A stretch of 43,591 bases of DNA from Alistipes timonensis (GTDB lineage: Bacteria > Bacteroidota > Bacteroidia > Bacteroidales > Muribaculaceae), in NCBI GenBank assembly GCA_023663385.1, contig JAMPHO010000001.1, positions 182,542-226,132 on the forward strand, written 5' to 3'. The translations under genes were made by a program, and so were the position numbers. The notes under the pieces were generated by a model. It did not search any database. It was given only the letters and a program-made list of their open reading frames with translations, and had not been told where the DNA came from. Positions 23,664 through 30,651 of the stretch are shown in pieces. The stretch's first letter is position 1. Every line of letters starts with the position of its first letter.

Positions 23664-25142
23664 TTATGCCTTTTCAAGGATGGCCTTCCAGCGGGCGTAG
23701 GCTTCGAGGTAGGGGGCGCGGTCCTTCGGGGGCTCGATCACGGCGAGCTGGCGCAGCGAGGCGAAGGCTTCCTTGGGGGAGGCGTAGATGCCGGCCCCGA
23801 TACCGGCGCCGCGGGCGGCTCCGGCGGCGCCGTCGGTGTCGAACAGGTGGATGGCGGCGCCCGATACCCCGGCGAGGGTCTCGCGGAAGATGGGGGAGAG
23901 GAACATATTGGCGTTGCCGGCGTGGATTTTGTCAATCTTCATGCCGATGCTCTCCATGATCTCCATACCGTACATGAAGGAGAACACGATACCCTCCTGG
24001 GCGGCGCGGAGCAGGTGGCGGCGGTCGTGGATGTTGAAGTTCACGCCGTGGATCGAGCATCCGGCCTCGCGGTTTTCAAGCACGCGCTCGGCGCCGTTGC
24101 CGAAGGGGAGGATCGACACCCCGGCGCTTCCGGCGGGGGCCTCGGCGGCCAGGGCGTTCATCTCGTCGTAGGAGCACCCGGTGGGGGCCACGTTGCGCTT
24201 CATCCAGGAGTTGAGGATGCCGGTGCCGTTGATGCAGGTCATCACGCCTATGCGGGGCGCGGCCTTGGTGTGGTTCACATGGGCGAAGTTGTTCACGCGG
24301 CTCAGGGGGTCGTAGTCAACGGTGCCGTTGATGCCGTACACCACGCCGGAGGTTCCGGCGGTCGAGGCTATCTCGCCCGGCTCGAACACGTTGAGCGAAA
24401 GGGCGTTGTTGGGCTGGTCGCCGGCGCGGTAGGTTACCGGCGTACCCTCCTTTAGACCCAGCTCGGCGGCTGCCTCGGCGGTGAGGCCACCCTGGTCGCC
24501 GAAAGTGGGGAGCACCTCGGGGAGAATATCCATCGGGAAGCCGAAATAGTCCATCAGGAGCTTCGAGGGGGCGTCGGCCTGGAAATCCCAGAGCATATAT
24601 TCCGAGAGCCCCTCGGGGTTGGTGACGCAGCGGCCGGTCATGCGCCAGGCGGCGTAGTCGCCGGGGAGCATCACCTTCCATACGCGGTCGAAGAGCTCGG
24701 GCTCGTTCTCCTTTACCCAGGCGAGCTTGGTCGCGGTGAAGTTGCCGGGCTTGTTGAGGATGCCGGGCATTATCTTGTCGGCCCCGAGTTCGGCAACGGC
24801 GCGGTCGCCGTAGGGCACGCCGCGGGAGTCGCACCATATTATACTGTCGCGGAGCACGCGCCCCTCCTTGTCAACAAGCACCACGCCGTGCATCTGGTAG
24901 GAGATGCCGATGGCCTTGATGTCGGCGGGGTCGACCTTCGATATGGCGAGCACCGAGCGGGTGGCTTCCTTGACGCGGGTCCACCAGTCGGCGGGGTCCT
25001 GCTCGGCCCATCCGGGACGGAGCGATTTGATGGGAGCCTCCTGGCGGGGGTAGAAATCAGAGGCGACAATCTCGCCGGTGGCGACGTCGACGACGCAGGC
25101 CTTCACCGATGAGGTGCCGATATCATAGCCTAATAAGTACAT
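23664..25142 (-). CDS. xylB: Xylulokinase
   Basis: This 492-residue FGGY-family carbohydrate kinase phosphorylates D-xylulose to xylulose 5-phosphate for the pentose phosphate pathway. The N terminus LLGYDIGTSSVKACVVD is the phosphate-binding first motif of the ASKHA fold. The FGGY C-terminal motif region includes GGAARSP-like sequence replaced here by SGAAIHLFDTDGAAGAARGAGIGAG. Context with xylA makes xylulose the likely substrate. It is the first gene of the operon, with a promoter about 100 bp upstream. Confidence 0.93.
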   Translation of the reverse strand: MYLLGYDIGTSSVKACVVDVATGEIVASDFYPRQEAPIKSLRPGWAEQDPADWWTRVKEATRSVLAISKVDPADIKAIGISYQMHGVVLVDKEGRVLRDSIIWCDSRGVPYGDRAVAELGADKIMPGILNKPGNFTATKLAWVKENEPELFDRVWKVMLPGDYAAWRMTGRCVTNPEGLSEYMLWDFQADAPSKLLMDYFGFPMDILPEVLPTFGDQGGLTAEAAAELGLKEGTPVTYRAGDQPNNALSLNVFEPGEIASTAGTSGVVYGINGTVDYDPLSRVNNFAHVNHTKAAPRIGVMTCINGTGILNSWMKRNVAPTGCSYDEMNALAAEAPAGSAGVSILPFGNGAERVLENREAGCSIHGVNFNIHDRRHLLRAAQEGIVFSFMYGMEIMESIGMKIDKIHAGNANMFLSPIFRETLAGVSGAAIHLFDTDGAAGAARGAGIGAGIYASPKEAFASLRQLAVIEPPKDRAPYLEAYARWKAILEKA

Positions 25143-25245
25143 GGGGCGTGAATAGTTTTATGTTGGTTTCGATTTAAGCGGTGTCCGTCCGCCCCGCGGG
25201 GGGGGCGGGGAGGCGTATTTTGGTCGTTTGTGACCTAAAAGCGCG

Positions 25246-25275
25246 CAAATTTAACAATCCGTGTTAAACGGCAAA
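25246..25275 (-). promoter_or_regulatory. Promoter of the xylBA operon
   Basis: On the minus strand TTTG (25275-25272) is followed after 18 nt by TAAATTTG (25253-25246). Both boxes match the Bacteroidetes sigma consensus exactly. The leader to the xylB ATG is about 95-100 nt and contains a GC-rich hairpin (CCGCCCC at 25189-25195 with GGGGCGG at 25202-25208). Confidence 0.85.
25250..25268. promoter_or_regulatory. Inverted-repeat operator inside the xyl promoter
   Basis: TTTAACA-N5-TGTTAAA is a perfect 7-bp inverted repeat lying between and overlapping the -33 and -7 boxes of the xyl promoter. That position fits binding of a dimeric repressor that blocks RNA polymerase. A xylose-responsive regulator is the natural candidate, but no such gene is in the window. 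The identity of the binder is inference. Confidence 0.7.
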
Positions 25276-25478
25276 GAAAAATTTCATCGCAATTGCCTTT
25301 TAAGAGGCCGCGTCAACAACATTTCCCCCTCTTTCCACCAATTCGCACCCCTTTCGGCGCCGGGTCGGGGAGCCGCCGCGGGGTGTGTTTTCCACCCTCG
25401 GCCCGAAGCCGCGGAAGGCAAAAGGCGCCGTGGCGCATATTCCGCTAATTCTTCCACTGAAAAGAACCCTCCATTTAC

Positions 25479-25486
25479 TAATTTTG
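25479..25486 (+). promoter_or_regulatory. Candidate -7 box for the GH28-GH105 gene
   Basis: TAATTTTG exactly matches TAnnTTTG and would give a leader of about 40 nt before the ATG at 25534. No good TTTG is seen about 19 bp upstream, so an activator may be needed. Between 25276 and 25478 I see no gene or other recognisable feature. Confidence 0.5.
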
Positions 25487-25533
25487 AGCATACGGAATAT
25501 CTGTCGAATCAATTATAACCATAAAACATATCC

Positions 25534-28119
25534 ATGAAAAAGTATTCCCTGATTCTTTTGAGCCTGCTGATGCCAGCCCTGGCGGCAGCGAGCGCCTGGG
25601 ACACGGAGTATCGCGCCATCGAGGCCAAAATCGTCGAACCGCAGTTCGCCGACCGCGCCTTCGACATTACCAAATACGGCGCTTCCACCCAGGCTACAGC
25701 CGCCCAGAACCAGAAGGCGATCACCGCGGCCATCGCCGCCTGCGCCAAAGCCGGCGGAGGCCGGGTTGTGGTGCCCGCCGGTACCTACACCACCGGCGCC
25801 ATTCGCCTTGAAAGCGGCGTGAACCTCGTGGTCGAGAAGGACGCCACCCTCCTCTTCGCCTTCGAGCCGGAACTCTACCCGCTGGTACCCACCCGCTGGG
25901 AAGGGCTCGACTGCACCAACCTCTCACCCTGCATCTACGCCTACAAGGCCAAGAACGTGGGCCTCACCGGCCAGGGCACCGTCGACGGCGGTGCCACCAA
26001 CGACACCTGGTGGAAATGGTCGGGCAAGAAACATTACGGCTGGAAAGAGGGTGAACCCCGCCAGCAGGACGACCACGCCCGCCCGCGCCTGCTCCGCATG
26101 GCCGAGGACGGTGTGCCCGCCGAGGAACGCGTGTTCACCGCCAAGGACCTCCTCCGCCCCCAGCTCGTTAACTTCAACCAGTGCGAGGGTGTGCTCGTCG
26201 AGAACCTCACCCTGCTCCGCTCACCCTTCTGGGTTATCCACCCGCTGCTGTCGAAAAACGTGATCGTGCGCGGCGTGCACGTCAGCAATGACGGCCCCAA
26301 CGGCGACGGCTGCGACCCCGAGAGCTGCGACGGCGTGCTCATCGAAAACTGCTTCTTCAACACCGGCGACGACTGCATCGCCGTAAAGAGCGGACGAAAC
26401 AACGACGGCCGACTCTGGGGCCTCCCCTCGGAGAACATCATTATCCGCGGCTGCAAGATGGAGAACGGCCACGGCGGCATCGTCATCGGCTCGGAAATCT
26501 CCGGCGGCTGCCGCAACCTCTTCGCCGAGAACAACGATATGGACTCCCCCAACCTCGACCGCGTGTTCCGCCTGAAAACCAACTCGTGCCGAGGCGGTGT
26601 GATTGAGAAAATCTACGGCCGCGACATCCGCGTGGGCCAGTGCAAGGAGTCGGTGCTCAAAATCAACCTCGACTACGAGCCCAAGGAGATTTGCTGCCGC
26701 GGCTACCTCCCGGTGGTGCGCGACATCTACCTGGAGAACATCACCTGCGACAAGAGTAAGTACGGCGTGATGATCGTGGCCCTCGACTCGGTGGCCAACG
26801 TGTACAACATCAACGTGAAGAACTGCCACTTCAACGGCGTGCAGGCCGGCAACTACCTCAAAGGGCAGGCCCGCGACCTCCACTACGACCAGCTCTTCAT
26901 CAACGGCTCGCTCGCCCTCAACGAGAAGCCCCACAAGACTTTCTCCGAATGGATGACCCACTCGGAAATTGCCCGCGTGCCGCAAAGCTACCTCCTCGAC
27001 TTCTCCAAGAAGCCGAAATGGAGCTATGTGATGGGCATCGAGCTGGAAGCCATGCTCGACACATACCTTAAATACGGCAACGACGCGATCCGCGACTACT
27101 GCCTCACCTACACCGACACGATGATCCACCCCGACGGGTCGATCCGCGGATACAACATCGCCGACTACAACCTCGACAACGTGCGCACGGGCCACTTCGT
27201 CACCCGCCTCCACGAGCACTTCCCCCAGGACAAGAACTTCGCCGCGATGAAAACCCTCATGAAGCAGCTCGAAAAGCAGCCGCGCACCAACGAGGGGGTC
27301 TATTGGCACAAGGCCATTTACGCCTACCAGGTATGGCTCGACGGCATCTTCATGGGCCTCCCCTACCGGGTGCTCACCGCGCCCCAGTTCCACAAGGGGA
27401 AGAAGCTCACCAAAATCTACGACGACGCCGTTGACCAGCTTAAGAAAACCTACGAACGCACCTTCGACCCCGCGACCGAGCTTAACCGCCACGCCTGGGA
27501 CGAGAACCGCGATATGTTCTGGAGCGACAACACCACCGGGCTCTCGCAGCACTGCTGGGGACGCGCCCAGGGCTGGTACACGATGGCCCTGGTGGAGATT
27601 CTCGACGCCCTCCCCGCCGACTACAAGCGCCGCGGCGAGGTTGAGGAACTCCTCGACAAGAGTCTCGCAGCCGTGGTGAAGTGGCAGGACAAGAAAACCG
27701 GCCTCTGGTATCAGGTAATGGACTCCCCCGAGCGCGAAGGCAACTACCTCGAATCGACCTGCTCCTCGATGTTCGCCTACTCGATGCTCAAGGCAGCCCG
27801 CCTCGGCTACGCCGACAGCAAATACCTCGAACCGGGCAAAAAGGCGTATATGGGCATCGTCAACAACTTCATCCGCGTCAACCCCGACCAGACCATCTCG
27901 CTGACCGACTGCTGCGCCGTGGCAGGTCTCGGCCCGGGCCTCTCCCCCTCCGTGCAGAAAGCCGCGCCCAAAGTCAAGGAGAACACCCGCCGCGACGGCT
28001 CCTACGCCTACTACCTCTCCGAGCCCGTCCGCGACAACGACGCCAAGGGCGTGGGCCCCTTCATCTGGGCCTCCCTCGAAATGGAGCACCTCGGCCTCAC
28101 CACCGACATCCTCCCCTGA
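25534..28119 (+). CDS. Secreted GH28 polygalacturonase fused to GH105 unsaturated uronyl hydrolase
   Basis: This 861-residue protein has a signal peptide (about 1-21). The GH28 beta-helix domain (about 40-460) shows the catalytic NTGDD motif (D279, D280), the GHGG histidine (H313) and RLK (R346, K348), all typical of polygalacturonases. The second domain (about 475-861) is a GH105-type (alpha/alpha)6 barrel with WLDGIFMG (D603), HAWDE (H653) and WGRAQGWY (675-682). It would cut galacturonan chains and then remove the 4,5-unsaturated uronate left by lyases, delivering monomers. Both domains appear complete, with no frameshift between them. It is the only plus-strand gene in this pectin region. 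A hairpin repeat after the stop probably ends transcription. Confidence 0.92.
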   Translation: MKKYSLILLSLLMPALAAASAWDTEYRAIEAKIVEPQFADRAFDITKYGASTQATAAQNQKAITAAIAACAKAGGGRVVVPAGTYTTGAIRLESGVNLVVEKDATLLFAFEPELYPLVPTRWEGLDCTNLSPCIYAYKAKNVGLTGQGTVDGGATNDTWWKWSGKKHYGWKEGEPRQQDDHARPRLLRMAEDGVPAEERVFTAKDLLRPQLVNFNQCEGVLVENLTLLRSPFWVIHPLLSKNVIVRGVHVSNDGPNGDGCDPESCDGVLIENCFFNTGDDCIAVKSGRNNDGRLWGLPSENIIIRGCKMENGHGGIVIGSEISGGCRNLFAENNDMDSPNLDRVFRLKTNSCRGGVIEKIYGRDIRVGQCKESVLKINLDYEPKEICCRGYLPVVRDIYLENITCDKSKYGVMIVALDSVANVYNINVKNCHFNGVQAGNYLKGQARDLHYDQLFINGSLALNEKPHKTFSEWMTHSEIARVPQSYLLDFSKKPKWSYVMGIELEAMLDTYLKYGNDAIRDYCLTYTDTMIHPDGSIRGYNIADYNLDNVRTGHFVTRLHEHFPQDKNFAAMKTLMKQLEKQPRTNEGVYWHKAIYAYQVWLDGIFMGLPYRVLTAPQFHKGKKLTKIYDDAVDQLKKTYERTFDPATELNRHAWDENRDMFWSDNTTGLSQHCWGRAQGWYTMALVEILDALPADYKRRGEVEELLDKSLAAVVKWQDKKTGLWYQVMDSPEREGNYLESTCSSMFAYSMLKAARLGYADSKYLEPGKKAYMGIVNNFIRVNPDQTISLTDCCAVAGLGPGLSPSVQKAAPKVKENTRRDGSYAYYLSEPVRDNDAKGVGPFIWASLEMEHLGLTTDILP

Positions 28120-28165
28120 CCCCCGCCAAGCCCAACAAACAGATCAATAGGCACAGAGCTCTGAA

Positions 28166-28245
28166 GGTCGGAGACCTTCAACATTGGAAGCCCCATCATA
28201 AGCCGCGCCAGCGACTTATGATGGGGCTTCTGTGTCGGTGGTGTC
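28166..28245. repeat. GGTCGGAGACC-linked hairpin repeat, copy 2
   Basis: GGTCGGAGACC (28166-28176) is followed by the same hairpin and GTGTCGGTGGTGT tail seen at 5815-5899 and 30330-30412. In this copy the stem is the longest and perfectly paired (see the terminator entry). It lies between convergent genes. Confidence 0.85.
28187..28230. terminator. Probable bidirectional terminator between convergent genes
   Basis: Arms GAAGCCCCATCATAAG (28187-28202) and CTTATGATGGGGCTTC (28215-28230) form a perfect 16-bp stem, extended by GC pairs in the loop. It lies between the GH28-GH105 stop (28119) and the lipoprotein stop (28255). There is no long T-run, so termination efficiency is uncertain. Confidence 0.6.
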
Positions 28246-28254
28246 TCCCGCTAT

Positions 28255-28653
28255 CTATCGTTTCGCGTAGACCACGCTCGAACCGTCGAGGCGGAGAGTC
28301 TTGCCGTCGATGGTGAGGATACGCCCCTGCATCGGCACATATACTTTGTTGCCGCTGACGGAGTAAGTATACGTCTCACCACCACCTTGTTGCGCATAAT
28401 AGCCGGAAAGCCCTTTGAGCTGCTCGGAGTAGGTCCAGCGAGGCTGACCCGAGATATAGTTGTAGTATACGAGGGTGTTTTTGTTTTGGAAGTAGTAGCC
28501 CATACCCGTATAGTCGCTGCTCCCTTTCGGAGGGAGGTCGGCAACATACCAGCCGCTGAGAGCCGAAGCCTTGTCGTCATCGTCGTCATCCCCGCACGAC
28601 ACCATTGTGAACATAGCGGCGAGGATAAGCATAAGCGCGAATATCCGTTTCAT
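28255..28653 (-). CDS. Small lipoprotein of unknown function
   Basis: This 132-residue protein has a lipoprotein signal peptide with lipobox MVSC, and the cysteine is followed by GDDDDDD, an acidic stretch that matches the Bacteroidetes lipoprotein export signal for surface display. The mature part is beta-rich with many Tyr, Gly and Ser residues, and might be a small beta-barrel or lipocalin-like fold. I do not recognise a family. The ATG is 11 bp after the stop of the larger lipoprotein, so the two form an operon. Its location beside pectin genes may be incidental. Confidence 0.75.
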   Translation of the reverse strand: MKRIFALMLILAAMFTMVSCGDDDDDDKASALSGWYVADLPPKGSSDYTGMGYYFQNKNTLVYYNYISGQPRWTYSEQLKGLSGYYAQQGGGETYTYSVSGNKVYVPMQGRILTIDGKTLRLDGSSVVYAKR

Positions 28654-28664
28654 AGCATGCGATG

Positions 28665-29465
28665 TTATTGATTTTCTGATTTAGGTGTGACGTAATCGAC
28701 CGGCGCGGTATCATACTTGCTCCTCTCGTAATGGATATGGTAGTTGGTGTAGCCGAGATCCTTATACATTTTGAGGTCGGCACCCCCAAGCTCGTGTACG
28801 TTCAGTTCCTGGTAGGCATCGAAGTAATCCTCAGTGAGATTGGTGATTTTCCAGCGCTTGTAGACTTTGCTACCCTTCTTGGTCACTAAGGTCTTAGTAT
28901 CGTTATACCAAATCCATGTGTAATCGTCGCCCGAAAGGCGGCCGTTCTCTACATAAACACGCCCGAGGCCGCTACCGCAGCCGCCGGTACCATTAGTGTC
29001 CAACAGGTTATAGAGTTTCTCTATATCTCTGCTTGTCAGGTTCATGAAGAACATCTTACTGCCGTTGTAGCGGAGTATGGTGACGTAGCTGAACCACCTG
29101 TTGATCTTGTCGCCATTGGCGCGGTCCAAGGTCTCGGATTTTTTGAAAACCCATTTGCTGCCGTTCCAGTAATAATTGTCTTCCTGTACCTTTTCGGCTT
29201 GCCAGAATCCGAGCAGCTCCTCTTCGGCGATGTCGCGGTCAGGCACGGAAGGCACTACGGGCTCGTCAGGTTCCGATGGTTCGGGCTCCTGAGGTTCGTC
29301 GGGCGTGTCGGGGGTAGCGGGCGCGTCGGGCTGCTCAGTCTTCTCTTTGACTTCCGGCTCATCGTCGTCGCCTCCGCAGGCGGGAGTCGTCACGCCCAAC
29401 AGAAGTCCGAAAAGCAGCGCTACAGCCAACTTCTTCGAGCCGTTTTTGAAATGTGATAGAAACAT
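28665..29465 (-). CDS. Lipoprotein with proline-glutamate-rich linker, unknown function
   Basis: This 266-residue protein has a signal peptide and probable lipidated cysteine in TTPACGGDDDE, again with an acidic export signal. Residues about 35-75 form a low-complexity P/E/D/T linker that would extend the protein from the membrane. The remaining domain starts with LLGFWQAEKVQED, a pattern common in lipocalin-like proteins of Bacteroidetes. Several Trp and Tyr residues follow. No enzyme motif is visible. It is the first gene of a two-gene unit with the small lipoprotein. Base composition is lower in GC than the pectin genes nearby. Confidence 0.75.
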   Translation of the reverse strand: MFLSHFKNGSKKLAVALLFGLLLGVTTPACGGDDDEPEVKEKTEQPDAPATPDTPDEPQEPEPSEPDEPVVPSVPDRDIAEEELLGFWQAEKVQEDNYYWNGSKWVFKKSETLDRANGDKINRWFSYVTILRYNGSKMFFMNLTSRDIEKLYNLLDTNGTGGCGSGLGRVYVENGRLSGDDYTWIWYNDTKTLVTKKGSKVYKRWKITNLTEDYFDAYQELNVHELGGADLKMYKDLGYTNYHIHYERSKYDTAPVDYVTPKSENQ

Positions 29466-30073
29466 AATGATTGGTGTGTGCCTCGGGCCCCTCTCGTCGG
29501 CAATATTTTGAAAGGTTTATAAACGAGAAAAGCGCGGGAGACTGTACCTGTCGCTCGTTCCACACCAGGAGGCTCTCGCATTGCCCATCATCGAGGAACG
29601 AGCAACGCAGAAGCCCACGCTTAATATATGCGTCAATCATATAGCGCCATCGCGCCGTGTCTGGAAAGATACGACGGAACGAGCGTGTTTGGAACACACA
29701 TATCCACGGGCATCTACCGTTGCTTCACCCTTGACGATGATGTGAGGCTTCGGGGACTGTCTGGCTTTGAACCGTCTCCCCCCTTGGCGCTCTGAAGAAT
29801 TTGCGAGATTCCCTGATGTCAAGAATCAAGCGTCGAGTAAACGCTTTTCATTATGTCTTGCAGACCCCGCCCGCCGGAAGCGTCTCCAAAAATGAAGAGG
29901 CCACCAAACCCCTTGCGGGGCTTCTGCGTGCTTGATCCACATCGCAAAGTTCGCTTATTTCCGCAAAACTCGCAATAGTCCGCCCGAAAAAAACCGAAAA
30001 ATCCCACTCATCACCACACCAAAGGTCGGAGACCCCGCACAACGCCAGCAATGCTATGAAGGTCGATTACGGA
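29466..30073. other. Gene-poor region upstream of the lipoprotein pair
   Basis: I see no convincing gene here. Short open frames on the minus strand (for example 29637-29822 and 29851-30051) lack family features and plausible starts. The region holds a GGTCGGAGACC repeat at 30024-30034. Promoter boxes for the lipoprotein genes are not clear. Confidence 0.5.
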
Positions 30074-30230
30074 GTAGGGACGCTTTTCAAAGCGTCCGCA
30101 CCCGGATGGCGCATCCCGGATGGCATCACCCCCCGGATGGCGCATCCCGGATGGTTCCACATAATTTCCCCCCCGGATTGCCGCCGCGTAACGGCAACTT
30201 TTATGTGGACGCTTTGAAAAGCGTCCCTAC
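30074..30230. repeat. MITE-like element with palindromic terminal repeats, copy 2
   Basis: This is a 157-bp relative of the 5633-5756 element, in opposite orientation, with the same 24-bp terminal inverted repeats (30074-30097 and 30207-30230). It is longer mainly because a 22-bp internal unit starting CCGGATGGCGCATCC occurs twice (30102-30123 and 30133-30154). The conserved 17-bp extension is found on its right side. It contains no credible gene. Confidence 0.85.
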
Positions 30231-30256
30231 TGCCCGCTTCACCGTCAGACAATCAA

Positions 30257-30560
30257 GGCCGGAGACCTACGATGAAACCCCGTCATTTCGAAGGTCATAG
30301 AACCCGCACATTGCCCACAATGCTACGAAGGTCGGAGACCTTCAACATTGGAAACCCTATCATAAGCCGCGTCAGCGGCGGTTGATGGGGTTTCTGTGTC
30401 GGTGGTGTCAATCAAGGTCGGAGACCTTGCACAGGTGTACGTTGTGCAAGATCTCCGACCTTGCCGTTTATGCCCCACAAGTTAACCCCATCAACCGCCG
30501 CTGACGCGGCTTATGATGGGGTTAACTTTGTGGAAGGTCTCCGACCTTCGTAGAGGCTTT
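30257..30560. repeat. Cluster of GGTCGGAGACC-linked hairpin repeats, copies 3 and 4
   Basis: Motif copies lie at 30257-30267 (GGCCGGAGACC variant), 30330-30340, 30416-30426 and, inverted, 30536-30546. The 30330-30460 part matches the 5815-5940 copy nearly base for base. The following 30480-30535 part is an inverted hairpin with arms AACCCCATCA and TGATGGGGTT. Together with the element at 30074 this makes the densest repeat region in the window. Confidence 0.85.
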
Positions 30561-30651
30561 AATGATTATCTGACCCGAGGGGCGGAGTTAATCACGAGGG
30601 GTTGGGGATGCTCGCGGGATTGGGGTTTGCCGCAGTCCCGCGGGGGCATGG

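Noticed and set aside
29637..30051. Short minus-strand frames upstream of the lipoprotein pair
   Set aside because: They have no recognisable motifs, no consistent start and no support from gene spacing. A decayed gene is possible but cannot be shown.
30257..30560. Possible CRISPR array, because of several similar repeats close together
   Set aside because: The repeats are of unequal length, unevenly spaced, partly inverted and flanked by no cas genes, so they are interspersed hairpin repeats.
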